A stretch of DNA of 64,000 bases from Macrobrachium rosenbergii (GCF_040412425.1 NC_089781.1:57516968-57580967); one strand, 5' to 3'. Positions 34,232 to 48,916 are shown, numbered from the stretch's first letter. Notes: generated by a model not told the origin, from the letters alone. Made by a program: numbers and translations.

Positions 34232-36098
34232 ATTATCATTATTATTTAGATGTACTCTTTGTATGGAGCAAGTCTATAGGGGCCATTGACTTAAAATTCA
34301 AGCTTCCAACAAATAAGGTTTTCTTTGGAAAGAAGTAATAGAAGGTAATGGGAAATACAGAAAGAAGAGGTGACTTATCCAAAAAGAAAAAGTATATTAA
34401 AAAATTAATAAATGAAAGGTAAAAATGTAAGCAAATTATTAAAATATAAGGAGAATTGTAATAGGATGGTAATTCATTACATTATTGGTTGAACTTTTGA
34501 AGTTCCAATTACACGACATCCTCAGGGAGACCGTTCCACTAGTCCACCTGTGTGAGGGACAAAGGACCTCTGGACCAGAAGTTGAACAGCGAGACATATT
34601 TACTGCATATTGTTGCTGCTGTTCAGCGAATCTGGTTGCTCTCATAAGGAAAAGGGGATCAGGGATCTGCTGTGAATGTAAAAGATCCCTGTTAAAATTC
34701 AACCTGTGAAAATTTGACAAACAAGAGACCATCCGTCGATGGTCCAAGTCATGACTGCTAATATTAGGAAACAGAAAACCTACCACCACGAACCACTCTA
34801 TCTAAAAGAGATGAATCTCTGGCAGAAGCAGACATCCACACCAGAGAACAGTATTCTAGTAAAGGAAGGAAAAATGACCTAAAACAGGTTGCACTGATTT
34901 TGTCACTATTTTAAATATATGAGGCCTTAAAGAACAATACCTAACTTTTATACGGCATTTGCTGAAACGTACATTAGATGTTTCTGAAAAGTAAGATGTG
35001 ACTCAAAAGTTACAACAACAATAGTTGAAGATTCGGACTCATTCAGAAGAGTTCCATCCACTCGAAGGGGAGGATGGGATGGGAAATCGAGATCTGCTAA
35101 TTAATAGCACTTTCACTTTACTGGAGTTTAGCCTCATACTCCGCCGATTACACTACTCACTAATCCGCTTCATGTCATGACTAAGACGAAAAGTTGTTTT
35201 CCAGAACAACAACAATATCATTTGTATACACTAAAGATAACACTGGACCAAGAAGACTACGCTGTGGAACTCCAGACACAATAGGTCTTGGTTCGTAAAA
35301 GATTCCATCAATGGCAACTCGCTGCTGCCTAACTGTAAGAAAATCTTGAAGTAATCCTAAAACATATCCACCCACTCCAAGATTCTGAAGTTTACAAATG
35401 AATGCTTTGTGTTTTACTAAAGCGAAAGTAGCACTAAAATTTATATGAACCATTCTGCACTCAAAACCCTTATCAAGGTTCTCTTGTAAATGGCATGTCA
35501 AATCTAAAAGAGCATCACAGGTACATAACTTTTTCCTATAGGCACATTGACTGCCATCTAACAATTCTTTAGATTCCGCATGCTTTTATAGTGTCTAAAG
35601 AATAAGTTTTCCTGCAACTTTGGAGAGTGCAGGGAGATCAGAAATTGGCCTTCAGTTACTGCAGTCTGCACATGTGCCATTCCTTGTAACAGGCACTGTA
35701 TTGCTAAGCTTGCGCTCATCTGCAAAGATAATAAATGGACCTAAAAAACCTGCAGAATCTTCTAATCTTAGGAAACAACACACTAGAAACCTTTTTAAAA
35801 AAGATAGGGAAGAAACCATCAGGACCTTCTCCATCCCAGCTGTCAGTATTACCAAGAATTTTCTTAACATCCCTCGTGTGAAAGGCAAATTTTACAAGAA
35901 TAAGTTCAGGATGACAAGTATCAGGGAGAGGGGCATGTTCAGGTGATTGCTTAGCTTCAAAAGCTCGATGAAGCAATTCAGCCTTTTCCTTAAGGGCAGT
36001 AATCTATCTACCATCATCTGTTAGTAGTGGTGGAATGAAATACGAGCCTGACCCAAAGCTAGATGATGCTAATTTGGTCAATCACAGATAAGGGTGAG
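34232..36098 (-). mobile_element. CR1/Jockey-like non-LTR retrotransposon, 3' part (copy A)
   Basis: On the - strand, frames encode a typical animal non-LTR polymerase. KFAFHTRDVKKILGNTDSWD and DGFFPIFFKKVSS occur near 35,750-35,900. Then come QCAYRKKLCTCDALLDLTCH, HINFSATFALVKHKAFICKL and VSGVPQRSLLGPVLSLVYTN near 35,200-35,560, and a C-terminal block DLDHRRMVSCLSNFHRLNFN near 34,700. The segment that should carry the YADD catalytic box is missing just after ENNFSS. The 3' end adjoins the satellite and carries an ATTATT-type tail. The 5' part continues beyond the LTR element at 40,858. Confidence 0.85.
36094..36098 (+). repeat. Target-site duplication GTGAG (left copy)
   Basis: GTGAG here is repeated exactly at 40,853-40,857, on either side of the LTR element. 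5-bp duplications are usual for Ty3/Gypsy integrases. Confidence 0.92.
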
Positions 36099-37103
36099 TG
36101 TCATCTTGTTGTCATTATTTAATTAGTTGATTTGTCTTAGCTTTAATTTTAAATGTTAAATTATTGTCACAATGTATTAGCTAGTTTTCCTCCTCTGGTG
36201 GTTCTTGTGTTTACGTTTTCACTAACGACCGTTTTGTCTTTCATGTTTTGAGGGTGTACGGCTTTTCTCCCCAGCCCCCACCCCCCTCCGCCCCAGGAGG
36301 CCGAGGGGTTGTCAACGTCCCGAAGGAAGTGGTGGACAATTGTGTTCTGAACCTTGACCTGGGCGTATCTACTTGATTTTGGCCGCTGCTGTTGACTGCT
36401 ACGTTTTTGGCATCCTGAACTTGGGATTATTTTGGATCCACTTCCTTCAGCAGCTGGAGGATTTATTCATTTATTATCCTGCTACGCCCTTGGTTCAGTT
36501 ACCATAGCCAAGGGGACCTCTCTGTCCAACGGTACGGTATTTGGACTTATTAGTTTGTATGCTGAGCAAGACGCCTCAGTTGGATCACGGCCTGTGAATT
36601 GGTGGAGGTATAGGCCAGCGCCGTAGTTGGGCCCATAATTGGACATCACCCTGTCTCAATCTCCAGACGTGGAGATTCTTAGTTTAACCAGATCACGGCT
36701 TTGTTACAAGGACCACCTCTAAATACTTTAGTGCTGTATTTTGGTTAGGTTATTCATTCTTTTTGAACTTCTCCTCCTTTCTGGGCCCCCTCCATATTGC
36801 GTTTGAATGTGTTGTTTTTCTATTTATTAATTGGGTAAGTGTTTTCTTTATATATTAAGCGTAATTGTTTTTTCATAATTATTGTATTTAGTGGTTCAGG
36901 CGTCATTTCTGTCTATATCTTCATGTATTAAAATTAAGTTATTTTTCTTAGTGTTTATTTTCACCCCAAATTGATTTTGCACATTTGGTTGATAGTCTCG
37001 TGATATGATTTCACTTACTGTGAATTTCGTATTCTGGTTAGTGAATACTAGTATTGGATAATTATACAAGTGTATTATTGTGGTGGTAAAACGACCCATC
37101 ACA
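36099..37103 (+). repeat. 5' LTR of the second Gmr1-like element
   Basis: 1,005 bp, TG..CA ends, nearly identical to 39,845-40,852. The differences seen are a C-run length near 36,285, GTTTTTGG against GTTTTGG, AAGGGGACC against AAGGACC, a T-run near 36,770 and two or three substitutions. Confidence 0.93.
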
Positions 37104-37107
37104 AAAC

Positions 37108-37127
37108 TGGCGACCGTTTTGACAGGA
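37108..37127 (+). other. Primer-binding site of the second element
   Basis: TGGCGACCGTTTTGACAGGA, four bases after the LTR end. TGGCGACCGT is reminiscent of primer sites complementary to tRNA-Arg, although the inner bases deviate. It differs from the primer site of the first Gypsy family, so the two families use different primers. Confidence 0.75.
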
Positions 37128-37253
37128 TATTTTGTTCCTGCAAGTATTCACTAGTGTGCAAAATTGATTCTGGGGTTTTATTTTTAACAGTTTTACACCT
37201 TCTCCAGATTTGATATTTTTTTTGGGTATTGTTTTGAGGTTTGATTGAGCAAA

Positions 37254-38430
37254 ATGAGTACTATTGATGTTTTAGAGCTTCTTAGTGGAGAGGTGGCAAG
37301 CAAGGCTCAGAGTTGGATAGGCTTGAGTTAGAGCAAGTGGCTCAGCATTTGGAAATTGAATTTGATTCGTCTGTAAGGAAGAGCCTATTGTTGTTGAAGG
37401 TATATGATTATGTTAAAACTGTGAAGACAGAGGGGGAAATGAAGGTAGTCAAAGAGGAAGTGTCTGTAGAGTTTTTGAATAAGCAAATTGAGTTAAAAAC
37501 AATAGAGTTTAATATAGAAAAATTTAGGGCAGAGGAAAGAGAGAGAGAGAGGCAGTTTGAGAGGGAAATGCGTTTAATGGATCCTGTTTCCTCTCCCTCT
37601 TCCCCAACCAGGGAGGTGACGCCTACTATTAATTTGTCAGAGGCACTCAAATTTGTGCCACATTTTCAAGAGTGTAATGTAGCGGAGTTTTTGTTTCATT
37701 TGAGAGGATTGCCGCTAAATTGCAGTGGCCTCAAGAGTACTGGACGACACTTATCCAGAGTAAAGTTGATAGGTAGGGCTCAGAAAGTGTATGTTACGTT
37801 GGATGAGAGTTTATCATCCGACTATGATAATGTGAAAAGCCATTGTGCTAAAGGCTTATGAGCTTGTCCCTGAAGCTTATAGACAGCGTTTCAGGAATTT
37901 ACAGAAAGATAGGAACAGACGTTCGTAGAATTTGCTAGGGGTAAGAGGCAATATGCTGAAGATTGGTTAAAGTCGAAAGAAGTTGACAATTTTGAAGGGT
38001 TGAAAGAATTGGTACTTGTAGAGGAGTTTAAGAGGTGTGTACCTGATAAGTTGAAGGTGCATTTGGAAGAATTAAAGATTGATACTTTGCAGGAGGTTGC
38101 CATTGCTAGTGACGAATATTACCTGTCACATAAGAATGAGTTAGGGGTGATGAGTAATATAAAGCCTGGTTGTGTTAGAAAAAGTCAGAGTAATAATAAT
38201 GATAATAATAATTACAATGTTTTTGGGAGGCCTAATTATGTTAATAGAGTCAGCCCAGGAGGCAGAATAATAGTAATCATTTTCTGCTAATAACAATCGT
38301 GTCTCTCCTGACAGAGGTAACATAAATAATCCTGAAAGGTTAAGAAGCATGACATGCTTCTTCTGTAATAAAAGGGGGCATGTAAAAGTCAGTGTTTTGC
38401 CTTTAAGAAGTCCCTACAAGCTAAGGGTAG
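37254..38430 (+). pseudogene. gag: Gag of the second Gmr1-like element (frameshifted)
   Basis: ATG at 37,254 (MSTIDVLELLSGEVASKAQS); a frameshift near 37,320 leads into RLELEQVAQHLEIEFDSSVR, then a charged helical stretch (RAEERERERQFEREMRLMD) and the capsid part (SEALKFVPHFQECNVAEFLF, KLIGRAQKVYVTLDESLSSD). Further shifts near 37,860 and 37,920 lead to VEEFKRCVPDKLKVHLEELK. The zinc knuckle starts CFFCNKRGHVK near 38,358 and its last Cys is out of frame. Similar in layout to the first family's gag but clearly a different sequence. Confidence 0.85.
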
Positions 38431-38499
38431 ATCAGTTATGGGCATTGAAAAGCGAGAGAGAGCCCGTCAAACGAGAGAACGACTGAACAATGACTAACC

Positions 38500-38715
38500 A
38501 ATTGCTTTGAAAGGTATTTGTCCGTGGTAGTGTCTCGTCTGTGGATTCGTCCAAAGAAAGGGTGGTTCGCATTTTGCGGGACACGGGAGCGGCTCAGTCG
38601 TTGATTTTAAGAGAGGCATTACCTTGCGATTTTGTCCATGACTTTGAAGAGTTTGTTTTGTTGTCTGGCTTTCCCGATTCAGTTGAGTCCTATCCATCGG
38701 TAATTTCCATTTAAA
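38500..38715 (+). pseudogene. PR: Aspartic protease of the second element
   Basis: VVRILRDTGAAQSLILREAL carries the retropepsin D-T-G triad (Asp codon at 38,580-38,582). It continues with FVLLSGFPDSVESYPSV before a stop near 38,712. A frame that starts just after (38,716) continues with VKDVDIVLGNDVAYKN, the usual end of the protease domain ('.LGNDLA'), so a frameshift separates the two parts. Confidence 0.85.
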
Positions 38716-39800
38716 ATGTCCATCTTTTCAGGAATATTGAAGTTGGCCATTGTGAATAGGTTTCCTGTTAAAGATGTAGATATTGTGTTAGGAAATGATG
38801 TGGCTTATAAAAATAATCAGGATCCAATTTTAATGAATCGTGAAATTGCTGTCGTTACTCGTTCTAGAGCTAGTGGTGTTGACGCTGCAGAGTCAACAAC
38901 AGACGTAGATTGTAGTAGTTTAGAACGTAGTATTAGTAGTAGTAGTGGTAGTAAATTAGTTGTAGATAGGAATATTGCAAAAGACCTTCCAAATTGGACA
39001 AAGGAAGAGCTAATTAAAGCTCAGAAACAAGAATTCCGGGACCTTCCTGTTGAGTCGGGCGAAGTGGATGATTTAACTGTCCCAAAGTTTAAAATAATTA
39101 ATAACATTCTTTACAGGTTGAGTAGGCCTAGAGAGGCTGGCAATAGTGCACATGAAGTTTTAAAACAGATATTGGTTCCTTATGTTCACAGGATTGGCTT
39201 GATGTCGTTGGCACATGATAATGGTTTGGCGGGTCATTTCGGAATCCACAAGACAGCTGGGAAATTGCTTAAGGATTATTACTGGCCGAAATTGAAATCC
39301 GACGAAGAAATTTGTCAATAGCTGTAGTATCTGTCAGAAGGTCGGTAAGCCAAACCAAGTTATTCCAAAAGCTCCTTTATGTCCCATCCCTGTGGTTTCT
39401 GAACCTTTTAAGGAAATTATCATTGATGTTGTCGGGCCGTTGCCCAGGACTCGTAGTGGGAATGAGTATATTTTCACCATGATGGATAAAATGTCCCGTT
39501 ATCCAGAAGCAATTCCTCTACGATCCACCAAAAGTGAAAAAATTGTTGAGGTATTAATTAACTTTTTACTAGGTTCGGAATGCCTAAGGTGGTTCAATCT
39601 GATTGTGGTACAAACTTTGTTAGCAAATATTTTAAGGAGAAATGGCAGAATTGGGTATTAAGCATGTGACTTCATCTCCTTATCATCCGGAAAGTCAGGG
39701 TGCTCTGGAGAGGTTTCATCAAACTCTGAAATCGATGATTAGGAAATATTGTCTAAGTCACGGCTCTGGAGTGGGACAAAGAATTACCATATCTTTTATT
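38716..39800 (+). pseudogene. pol (INT): Integrase of the second element (frameshifted)
   Basis: After the protease end and a Ser-rich linker comes the H2C2 module: HDNGLAGHFGIHKT, then (after a frameshift at about 39,318) CSICQKVGKP. The catalytic core includes KEIIIDVVGPLPRTRSGNEY (Asp), QSDCGTNFVSKYF in a shifted frame near 39,597 (Asp) and SSPYHPESQGALERFHQTLK (Glu). The C-terminal GPY/F module is absent; homology ends near 39,785 and a T/A-rich stretch leads to the polypurine tract. All three catalytic acids are present, but the frame is broken at least twice. Confidence 0.87.
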
Positions 39801-39833
39801 TACTTTAATTTTTTTTTGGAAAAAAATTCTTTT

Positions 39834-39844
39834 AAGAGAGGAGG
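39834..39844 (+). other. Polypurine tract of the second element
   Basis: AAGAGAGGAGG directly before the 3' LTR TGTCATC. Confidence 0.85.
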
Positions 39845-40852
39845 TGTCATCTTGTTGTCATTATTTAATTAGTTGATTTGTCTTAGCTTTAATTTTAAAT
39901 GTTAAATTATTGTCACAATGTATTAGCTAGTTTTCCTCCTCTGGTGGTTCTTGTGTTTACGTTTTCACTAACGACCGTTTTGTCTTTCATGTTTTGAGGG
40001 TGTACGGCTTTTCTCCCCAGCCCCCACCCACCCCCCCTCCGCCCCAGGAGGCCGAGGGGTTGTCAACGTCCCGAAGGAAGTGGTGGACAATTGTGTTCTG
40101 AACCTTGACCTGGGCGTATCTACTTGATTTTGGCCGCTGCTGTTGACTGCTACGTTTTGGCATCCTGAACTTGGGATTATTTTGGATCCACTTCCTTCAG
40201 CAGCTGGAGGATTTATTCATTTATTATCCTGCTACGCCCTTGGTTCAGTTACCATAGCCAAGGACCTCTCTGTCCAACGGTACGGTATTTGGACTTATTA
40301 GTTTGTATGCTGAGCAAGACGCCTCAGTTGGATCACGGCCTGTGAATTGGTGGAGGTATAGGCCAGCGCCGTAGTTGGGCCCATAATTGGACATCACCCT
40401 GTCTCAATCTCCAGACGTGGAGATTCTTAGTTTAACCAGATCACGGCTTTGTTACAAGGACCACCTCTAAATACTTTAGTGCTGTATTTTGGTTAGGTTA
40501 TTCATTCTTTTGAACTTCTCCTCCTTTCTGGGCCCCCTCCATATTGCGTTTGAATGTGTTGTTTTTCTATTTATTAATTGGGTAAGTGTTTTCTTTATAT
40601 ATTAAGCGTAATTGTTTTTTCATAATTATTGTATTTAGTGGTTCAGGCGTCATTTCTGTCTATATCTTCATGTATTAAAATTAAGTTATTTTTCTTAGTG
40701 TTTATTTTCACCCCCAAATTGATTTTGCACACATTGGTTGATAGTCTCGTGATATGATTTCACTTACTGTGAATTTCGTATTCTGGTTAGTGAATACTAG
40801 TATTGGATAATTATACAAGTGTATTGTAGTGGTGGTAAAACGACCCATCACA
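39845..40852 (+). repeat. 3' LTR of the second Gmr1-like element
   Basis: 1,008 bp, near-identical to the 5' LTR, followed by the GTGAG duplicate at 40,853-40,857. Confidence 0.93.
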
Positions 40853-40857
40853 GTGAG

Positions 40858-41080
40858 TAATTCCTTCAAGTTTCCTCTTTAAGGAATTGTTGTAATTTCT
40901 TTCACCTCTATGGTAAATTCTATTCGCAGCAAGGCGAGACTCAACAAAAATGGTGTTATTTTCATGTGAACGATTTGGTTTCCATGTGTTGAATGTGGTC
41001 CGTTTGTCATAGTAGGCTCGTCTACAATAACCATCAAACTATTGCACTTGGAATCTGCTACTCCTTTTCTTTAATAATGT
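40858..41080 (-). mobile_element. Non-LTR copy A, upstream part beyond the LTR insertion
   Basis: On the - strand this reads as the region N-terminal to the polymerase motifs, with strings such as NRIYHRGERNYNNSLKRKLE leading into the GTGAG site. When the LTR element and one GTGAG are removed it joins the 36,098 end of copy A. The 5' limit of homology is uncertain. Confidence 0.65.
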
Positions 41081-42539
41081 CAATTGGATAATTGCTTTCC
41101 CGTATAAAATTTCCCTTCTCTTTTTATCAAATGACCCTGAAATCTCATCTTGCTATCCATTTACGTGCTGATGGTTTTGCTCTTCACATTTTTTTTTTTT
41201 TTTTTTTACCTCTCAGCCTTCTTTGGAAAGTCATCCTTTTCTCGAGGCGACTAATGTATAACTAGAAAGCATCTCTACGGGATAGGTGAAACTTGTTTTT
41301 TTTTTTCTTTTTTAACTCAAATATCAACACATTTTTTAGCACATATCTTTCTTCTTCCACTTCACTAATTTGTTTGAGAATCTGAAAGCTGACCCCTTCT
41401 GATCTTTCAGTATTTGGTGCTTGGGTAGGAGTGAAACCATCATATCTTGGAAGGACTGCGTCACGGGTCTGGCAAAGATTTCTTCTGGACAACTGGGTGT
41501 TTTCTTTATACCTTATTAATTCTTATGGGCACGTACTGCATATTTGATACATGGTACAGATCTTTCACTGTGAGGGTATCTTTCCTGAGTGTGGGAGACT
41601 CATCATGCACCTCTCTTCTTGAGAAGGTTGAATCGAGGGAGTCTTCCCAGCCAGTGTCCCAACTAGTATCTCCAAAATTAACCTATCAAGAGTCCCCGCT
41701 CTACTTGTCCTTTATATATAACTCTCAACATCATTCTTGAAAGTTTATTGATGGATTTTGTCTCAGTTCTTTTGGATCCGTTGTACCCGTCAGGCGTTAC
41801 AGCCTCACAGCAATCTTGGGGAAATCGTAAACTCAAGGGTCTACGAGTTCAATTAATACCCATACAAGGTATTTAAAGGATCTGAAATTTGTATGCTTGT
41901 GCTATATTTTCAAAATCCTTTAACTCTCCTCTTTGTGACAGGTATCTTCGTTTATCATTGATTGAAGAGGTCAAGTTCGTGGTAGTAATCGAACTTGATT
42001 TCGCCATATACCAAGGTCTCGGTCTCTCGTTATGATGCAAAATATATCCCCCCCCCCGACACCCCAGATGACCTCAAAGACCTCCAGTAGTTTTCTTATA
42101 TCACCGTGGACAGTAGTCTCCAATATCACGTGAGAGAAGGGCTTAGCGAGTATCCATGATAATTCTGTTATGGCTTCCCAACAACATTTTCAGTACATGC
42201 AGTCCAACAGGTTTCCTATTAGGAAGCCCTGCAATGCTCCTCATTTTTCAGGTCCAATTAAACAGTCATCCTTGAATGGGAATATTTCTGGATTTATTTC
42301 TGACAAAAATATCCAGTGGTTATAAACACTCTTCCGTCCACATCTCACGTAAGCGTGAATTTAATTACAATATATACCCAAGAATTAAATTAAATACTAA
42401 ATGAAGCTTTCATTAAACCCTCCTGAAATACAAGGATCATATCATCACAGCCCATTATTTTCACAGTTTATTGTAATCATAAAAATCTCTAGAAATAAAC
42501 TAGGAATACTGATTACATCGATCGAGTTACGTGTACCCA

Positions 42540-42540
<1 letters not shown>
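41081..42540. other. Unclassified sequence, no gene seen
   Basis: It may contain more 5' sequence of non-LTR copy A, but I recognise no domain. Open frames of 76-97 codons at 41.26-41.74 kb have no known motif. A run of C residues lies at about 42,048-42,057. Confidence 0.35.

Positions 42541-42622
<82 letters not shown>
42541..42622. repeat. (CT)n microsatellite
   Basis: About 40 CT repeats with a single TTT interruption. Confidence 0.96.
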
Positions 42623-42625
<3 letters not shown>

Positions 42626-43741
42626 GTCCAGCCTTGTAACGGTAACGCAAGCGTTAGTATGTTTAGCTCTCACTTGAACAGACCAGCATTCGATACCCGA
42701 ACCAAGCAATGAGTTTTGATTTACGTATCTAGTTATCAGTAGAGTTTTGTGGGTGGCAGCTAGGGTAGGGTGTAGAACAAATAGAAGAAGCGGAAGTGAG
42801 AAATAACAGACGTGGGGGATCAGTATCCGTAAATATATATACATCATCTAACAGTTAAAACGGATGGACCTCGACGAGGTCATCCTCTCTCCATTGGGGT
42901 AAACCTTTCACAAAAGAATCATCAGATGCTGTGCAGTCACTGGCAATCAAGTTTCTTTTAGCCTCCTGATTGGGAGATATTTGCTCACTATTGCAATCAT
43001 AGATAATCTCCCAGTAACAGAGAATTATAAGTGCTAAATAAGCATTGTGTTCTGCTTGATATCCTACTGTGAATATTTGAACGAGAGTGGCTTCCATAAA
43101 TTTTTTCGGGAAAACGCATATCATAAATAAGACTCATTGGAGAAAGGTAACTCACATTTCAATCCTCGCTCTGTTTTTATACTTCCTGGCTATCAGTGAC
43201 CCATGGAAGTCTCTTTTCTTTCCGATGATAACCATTCAAGCTAATTGTAAATGTCAATTCTTTACCATGAATTCAGAACTCTGAACTTATCTAATATTTA
43301 CACACATGACTAAGAACTCACTTCTCTTTGATATCGTAATCAATATTAAAATATCTACTGATGAAGTGCCTCTTAAAACTGCTTATCATAGAAATTTCCA
43401 CTGATGTGTTGCAGCCTCAAATTTTCCATTAATTCACAGTTTCGCCTTCAATTCACATCAAATTTCTTTTACTATTTCACTCTCATCCAACATCACCCCC
43501 TCCCACCCATCACCCCTCCCGCCGCGCTGGCTTCCTCCCCACTCGCCATTCACCAATCATGGCCACTGGACAGAAGTGTTGTATTGATCTTGGAGTGCCG
43601 TCAGTCAGTCTGGCACCAAGTTTAACAGTGCCAAAACCTCCACGGGGTGAGGGTGATGAGAGGTACCGGGGAAAGATAGGCAGGGGCCGTAGTTTGGAGG
43701 AGGAGGAGGAGGAGGTGCATGTGTATTTGTGCGTGTTTGTA

Positions 43742-43743
<2 letters not shown>
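42623..43743. other. Unclassified sequence, no gene seen
   Basis: No supported feature. The stretch 43,480-43,700 is GC-richer with C-runs and a (GGA)n block at about 43,697-43,712. Confidence 0.4.

Positions 43744-43797
<54 letters not shown>
43744..43797. repeat. (GA)n microsatellite
   Basis: About 27 uninterrupted GA repeats. Confidence 0.96.
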
Positions 43798-43800
<3 letters not shown>

Positions 43801-44272
43801 TCTGGGGGTAAGAAGAATTTTTTCCTGTTTATGAGAAGTCGTGTCCAGGGAGAATAGAAAAGATGCAAGATTACCAAAGAATCGGTCATCAGTAATTCAT
43901 CGTTGTTCGCTACAGTAAATTGAGAAGAATGAGTAATAACAACGTCACAGTGCTTTGAACCGTTGTTTTACGAAGGACATTGACATGGCGCATGAGGAAT
44001 GAAGATTTCATATCACTAAAGTTCACGTAGGCATCCCGCAATTACATAAGTCTGAGTAACTTATGTTGCATCTATTGACAGATCTGAATACAGTCATTTT
44101 ATGTCAGATCTGATAATATCCTTTTGGCATACATCAGTTTCCGATAGAAAGTATTCGCTGAATTAAAAGCGCTGTAAGCAATCAAAGGTGGCACATTTCC
44201 CACAGGTGATTTCAGAAGCAACTGGCTATTAATTAAGAAATGTATTTCTTCCGCCCGTGCAATTCCTTATTG

Positions 44273-44274
<2 letters not shown>

Positions 44275-44328
<54 letters not shown>
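44275..44328. repeat. (CT)n microsatellite
   Basis: About 27 CT repeats, followed by a short TGCTCTGCTCTG bridge. Confidence 0.96.
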
Positions 44329-44330
<2 letters not shown>

Positions 44331-44819
44331 TCTGCTCTGAATATCTTTTCAGTCAATTGAAACGTTACTGTCTACTGGTGCATTTGCTAGCTTTGTCATA
44401 GAATTTACGTAAAGAAAACCAAGACGCTCTCTATTGCTTTAAGTTAAGCAAAGTAGAATAGTCTTACAATAAAAAAGTAAGTTCTTGTTAACTCAAAAAG
44501 CATATGAACATTTGTATCTGACAGTGTCAAAAAAAAAAAGAAGAGATATCGGATAAAAGTTATTGTTAGCGATAACTTAGGTTTCAGAGGACTCGCCCAT
44601 GGTTTCCACACCCTCTTTGTACGACATCTTTCAAAAAACGTTTCATTTTGATACAGTATTACCATATAGTTTTGAATTTTGGCTATAACAAAAAAAAACT
44701 AAGAAATGACCTAATCTAGTTTTAACTTTTTACAATACGAGATATATCCGCGCACAGGTGTGTAAATACATCCACGCTAGCAAACAATCAGGAATTCACA
44801 ATCATTCACCATTTATATA

Positions 44820-46410
<1,591 letters not shown>

Positions 46411-46414
46411 AATG

Positions 46415-46800
46415 CGCAGTACCTGTGCCTCGCTGTCGAACTTCCCAGTTCCAGAAGTCCTTTATTCCTCACACCGTTGGACTGTGGAGCAGTCTCTCTG
46501 AAGATGTTGTACAAATGGAATCTCAAAAGTTCGAGTGGAGATTCAATGCATTACTACCTTAAAGCAATTTTCCTTATATTTTATAATTTACTTACGTTTT
46601 ATCTATCTAATTATTAATTTATTAACTTTTTTTCTGTACTAATAACTGGTCTCTTCTTTCTGTATTTCCTATTACCTTCTGTTACTTCTTTTAAATGAAC
46701 ACCATATTCTCTGGAAGTTTGAATTTCAAGTCAATGGAACTTGTTGAAATGTTCCATAGAAATAGAGTTCACTTCTGAATAATAATAATAATAACAATAA
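46415..46800 (+). mobile_element. Non-LTR retrotransposon 3' fragment (copy C)
   Basis: Same family as copies A and B. It begins at CAGTACCTGTGCCTCGCTGT and retains the C-terminal coding end (the 'RCRTSQFQ..FIPHTVGLW.SLSEDVV' region, as PHTVGLWSSLSEDVV), then the 3' untranslated region with TGAACACCATATTCT and TTTGAATTTCAAGTCAATGG, and an (AAT)n-type tail at about 46,776-46,800. Extreme 5' truncation is usual for target-primed reverse transcription. Confidence 0.82.
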
Positions 46801-48305
46801 TTTAATATGATTTCATATTACCTCAGTTTGTTCTTGTTACTGAACTGTATCGTATACGGATCTTGAACTTTGCTTTTCTTTGTGCGTTGTCTCTCGTTTC
46901 CTTCATAATTCCTCTTCTTATCGTCTTATGTAGTTACTTTATAAAATCGTCATAAAAGATTTTTGATCTTTTCCTGAGTCATCTGTAGGTTGAGGTTCGT
47001 GGACCTATTAAGAGCTCCTAAGATGTTTAGCCCATAGAGGATTTTAAAAGATTTCCGACATATTATATTAAAAGAAAATTGTAATGCCAGTTCGACCTCA
47101 AAGTTTCTGAGCCACAGTATCCGGAAAATACTATAATGCACCACATGAAGTTAAAAAGCGAAAAAGAATATGTGAAAGTTCGTAAAAATAAGATTACATT
47201 CTGATAATAATGGTACTGAAAATTATGTACCGTAAGCATTATCATTATGATAAAAACGATATCTAAAAATTATTTAACATGAGCGCTCAATATTCTCATC
47301 TAACATCAGGAATTCCTACTTTTCCACCTACCAAAAACTTACAGTAACTTACTCAGATGTAATCATAGTTTATTATTAATAAAACAAGAAAAAACCAACA
47401 TAACTTTGGATCCATTAAAAATATCTCAAAATATTTGCTTCCCCCAGAAGCGGATCCAACAATGGGGAAAGCTTTTGCACCTTCAGAACGTCTGTATGAT
47501 GCTGAATTTAAGGAAAAGGATTTATTGTCAATCATTGTTTGGGAAATAAAACAATTGGTTTTCCTAACGTCCAAATTTTCGAAGTTACTGGCTCATTTTA
47601 GTTGACCAGTAATATAACAAACAAATATAACGAAGTAATTCTAGTACTTTGAAATCTGGAACACAGGTGTAAAAATAAGTCTGTTACCTTGAAAATATCA
47701 CTCAAATTTAAATTCTTTATTTCAGCTTCAAAAGCCATGTACAAATCAAAAATAACAGGAAAATCTTACTGGTATCCACGATTTACATATAGACAGACAT
47801 GAAATAGCCTAACACACATAGTATATACTATACAAACAAACATCCCTTCATACACGTACATAAATACACACATACACATGCTAAAATATTTTCAGGTGCA
47901 CCATGTATTCATAACGTGGACTAAAAAAACGTCTTTATAATAATAAAAATAATAATATCACGGCTTTTTCCTGCTTCTATAAACCTACGTGTTGATATTT
48001 GTTACCCTAATTAATCATCTTACAGAAAAAAAACCTGCTTCTAAGAGGAGTCGACATTTTCTTCCTTCTAACTAAAGCTTTGTTGATATTATTTCTATTA
48101 TAGCTAAATACTTTTAAATATATCTACATGCTCATTATCTGAAATACCTGGAAATTCACTGCAAAATATGCTGTCTTTGAGTGTCATGACCCGTGTAGGT
48201 CAATTAGAAGTGCCCACATCTTTCATTTGAAGTGAGTTAGAACATGATTATGTTTCTTTACTCAAGTTAGTAGATAGCTGGACAGTGTACAGTCATTAAA
48301 AGTGA
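46801..48305. other. Unclassified sequence, no gene seen
   Basis: AT-rich; a small (AAT)n run occurs near 47,938-47,958. No protein motif found. Confidence 0.4.

Positions 48306-48916
<611 letters not shown>

Larger units (their letters stand above)
36099..40852 (+). mobile_element. Second Gmr1-like Ty3/Gypsy element, RT deleted
   Basis: 4,754 bp with LTRs 36,099-37,103 and 39,845-40,852, both TGTCATC..ATCACA, a primer-binding site, a polypurine tract and a perfect GTGAG duplication. Internal order is gag, CCHC, protease, H2C2/DDE integrase, then almost directly the polypurine tract. The integrase follows the protease with no RT between, as in Gmr1 order; the RT and RNase H that should follow integrase are absent. 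The LTRs differ mostly by short homopolymer indels, so insertion is recent. It was inserted into non-LTR copy A. Confidence 0.92.

Noticed and set aside
37408..37650. - strand Ser-rich frame opposite the second gag
   Set aside because: Antisense shadow of the gag coiled-coil region.
41447..41740. 97-codon + strand frame as a gene
   Set aside because: No recognised motif, overlaps an antisense frame, and lies next to the end of a retrotransposon.
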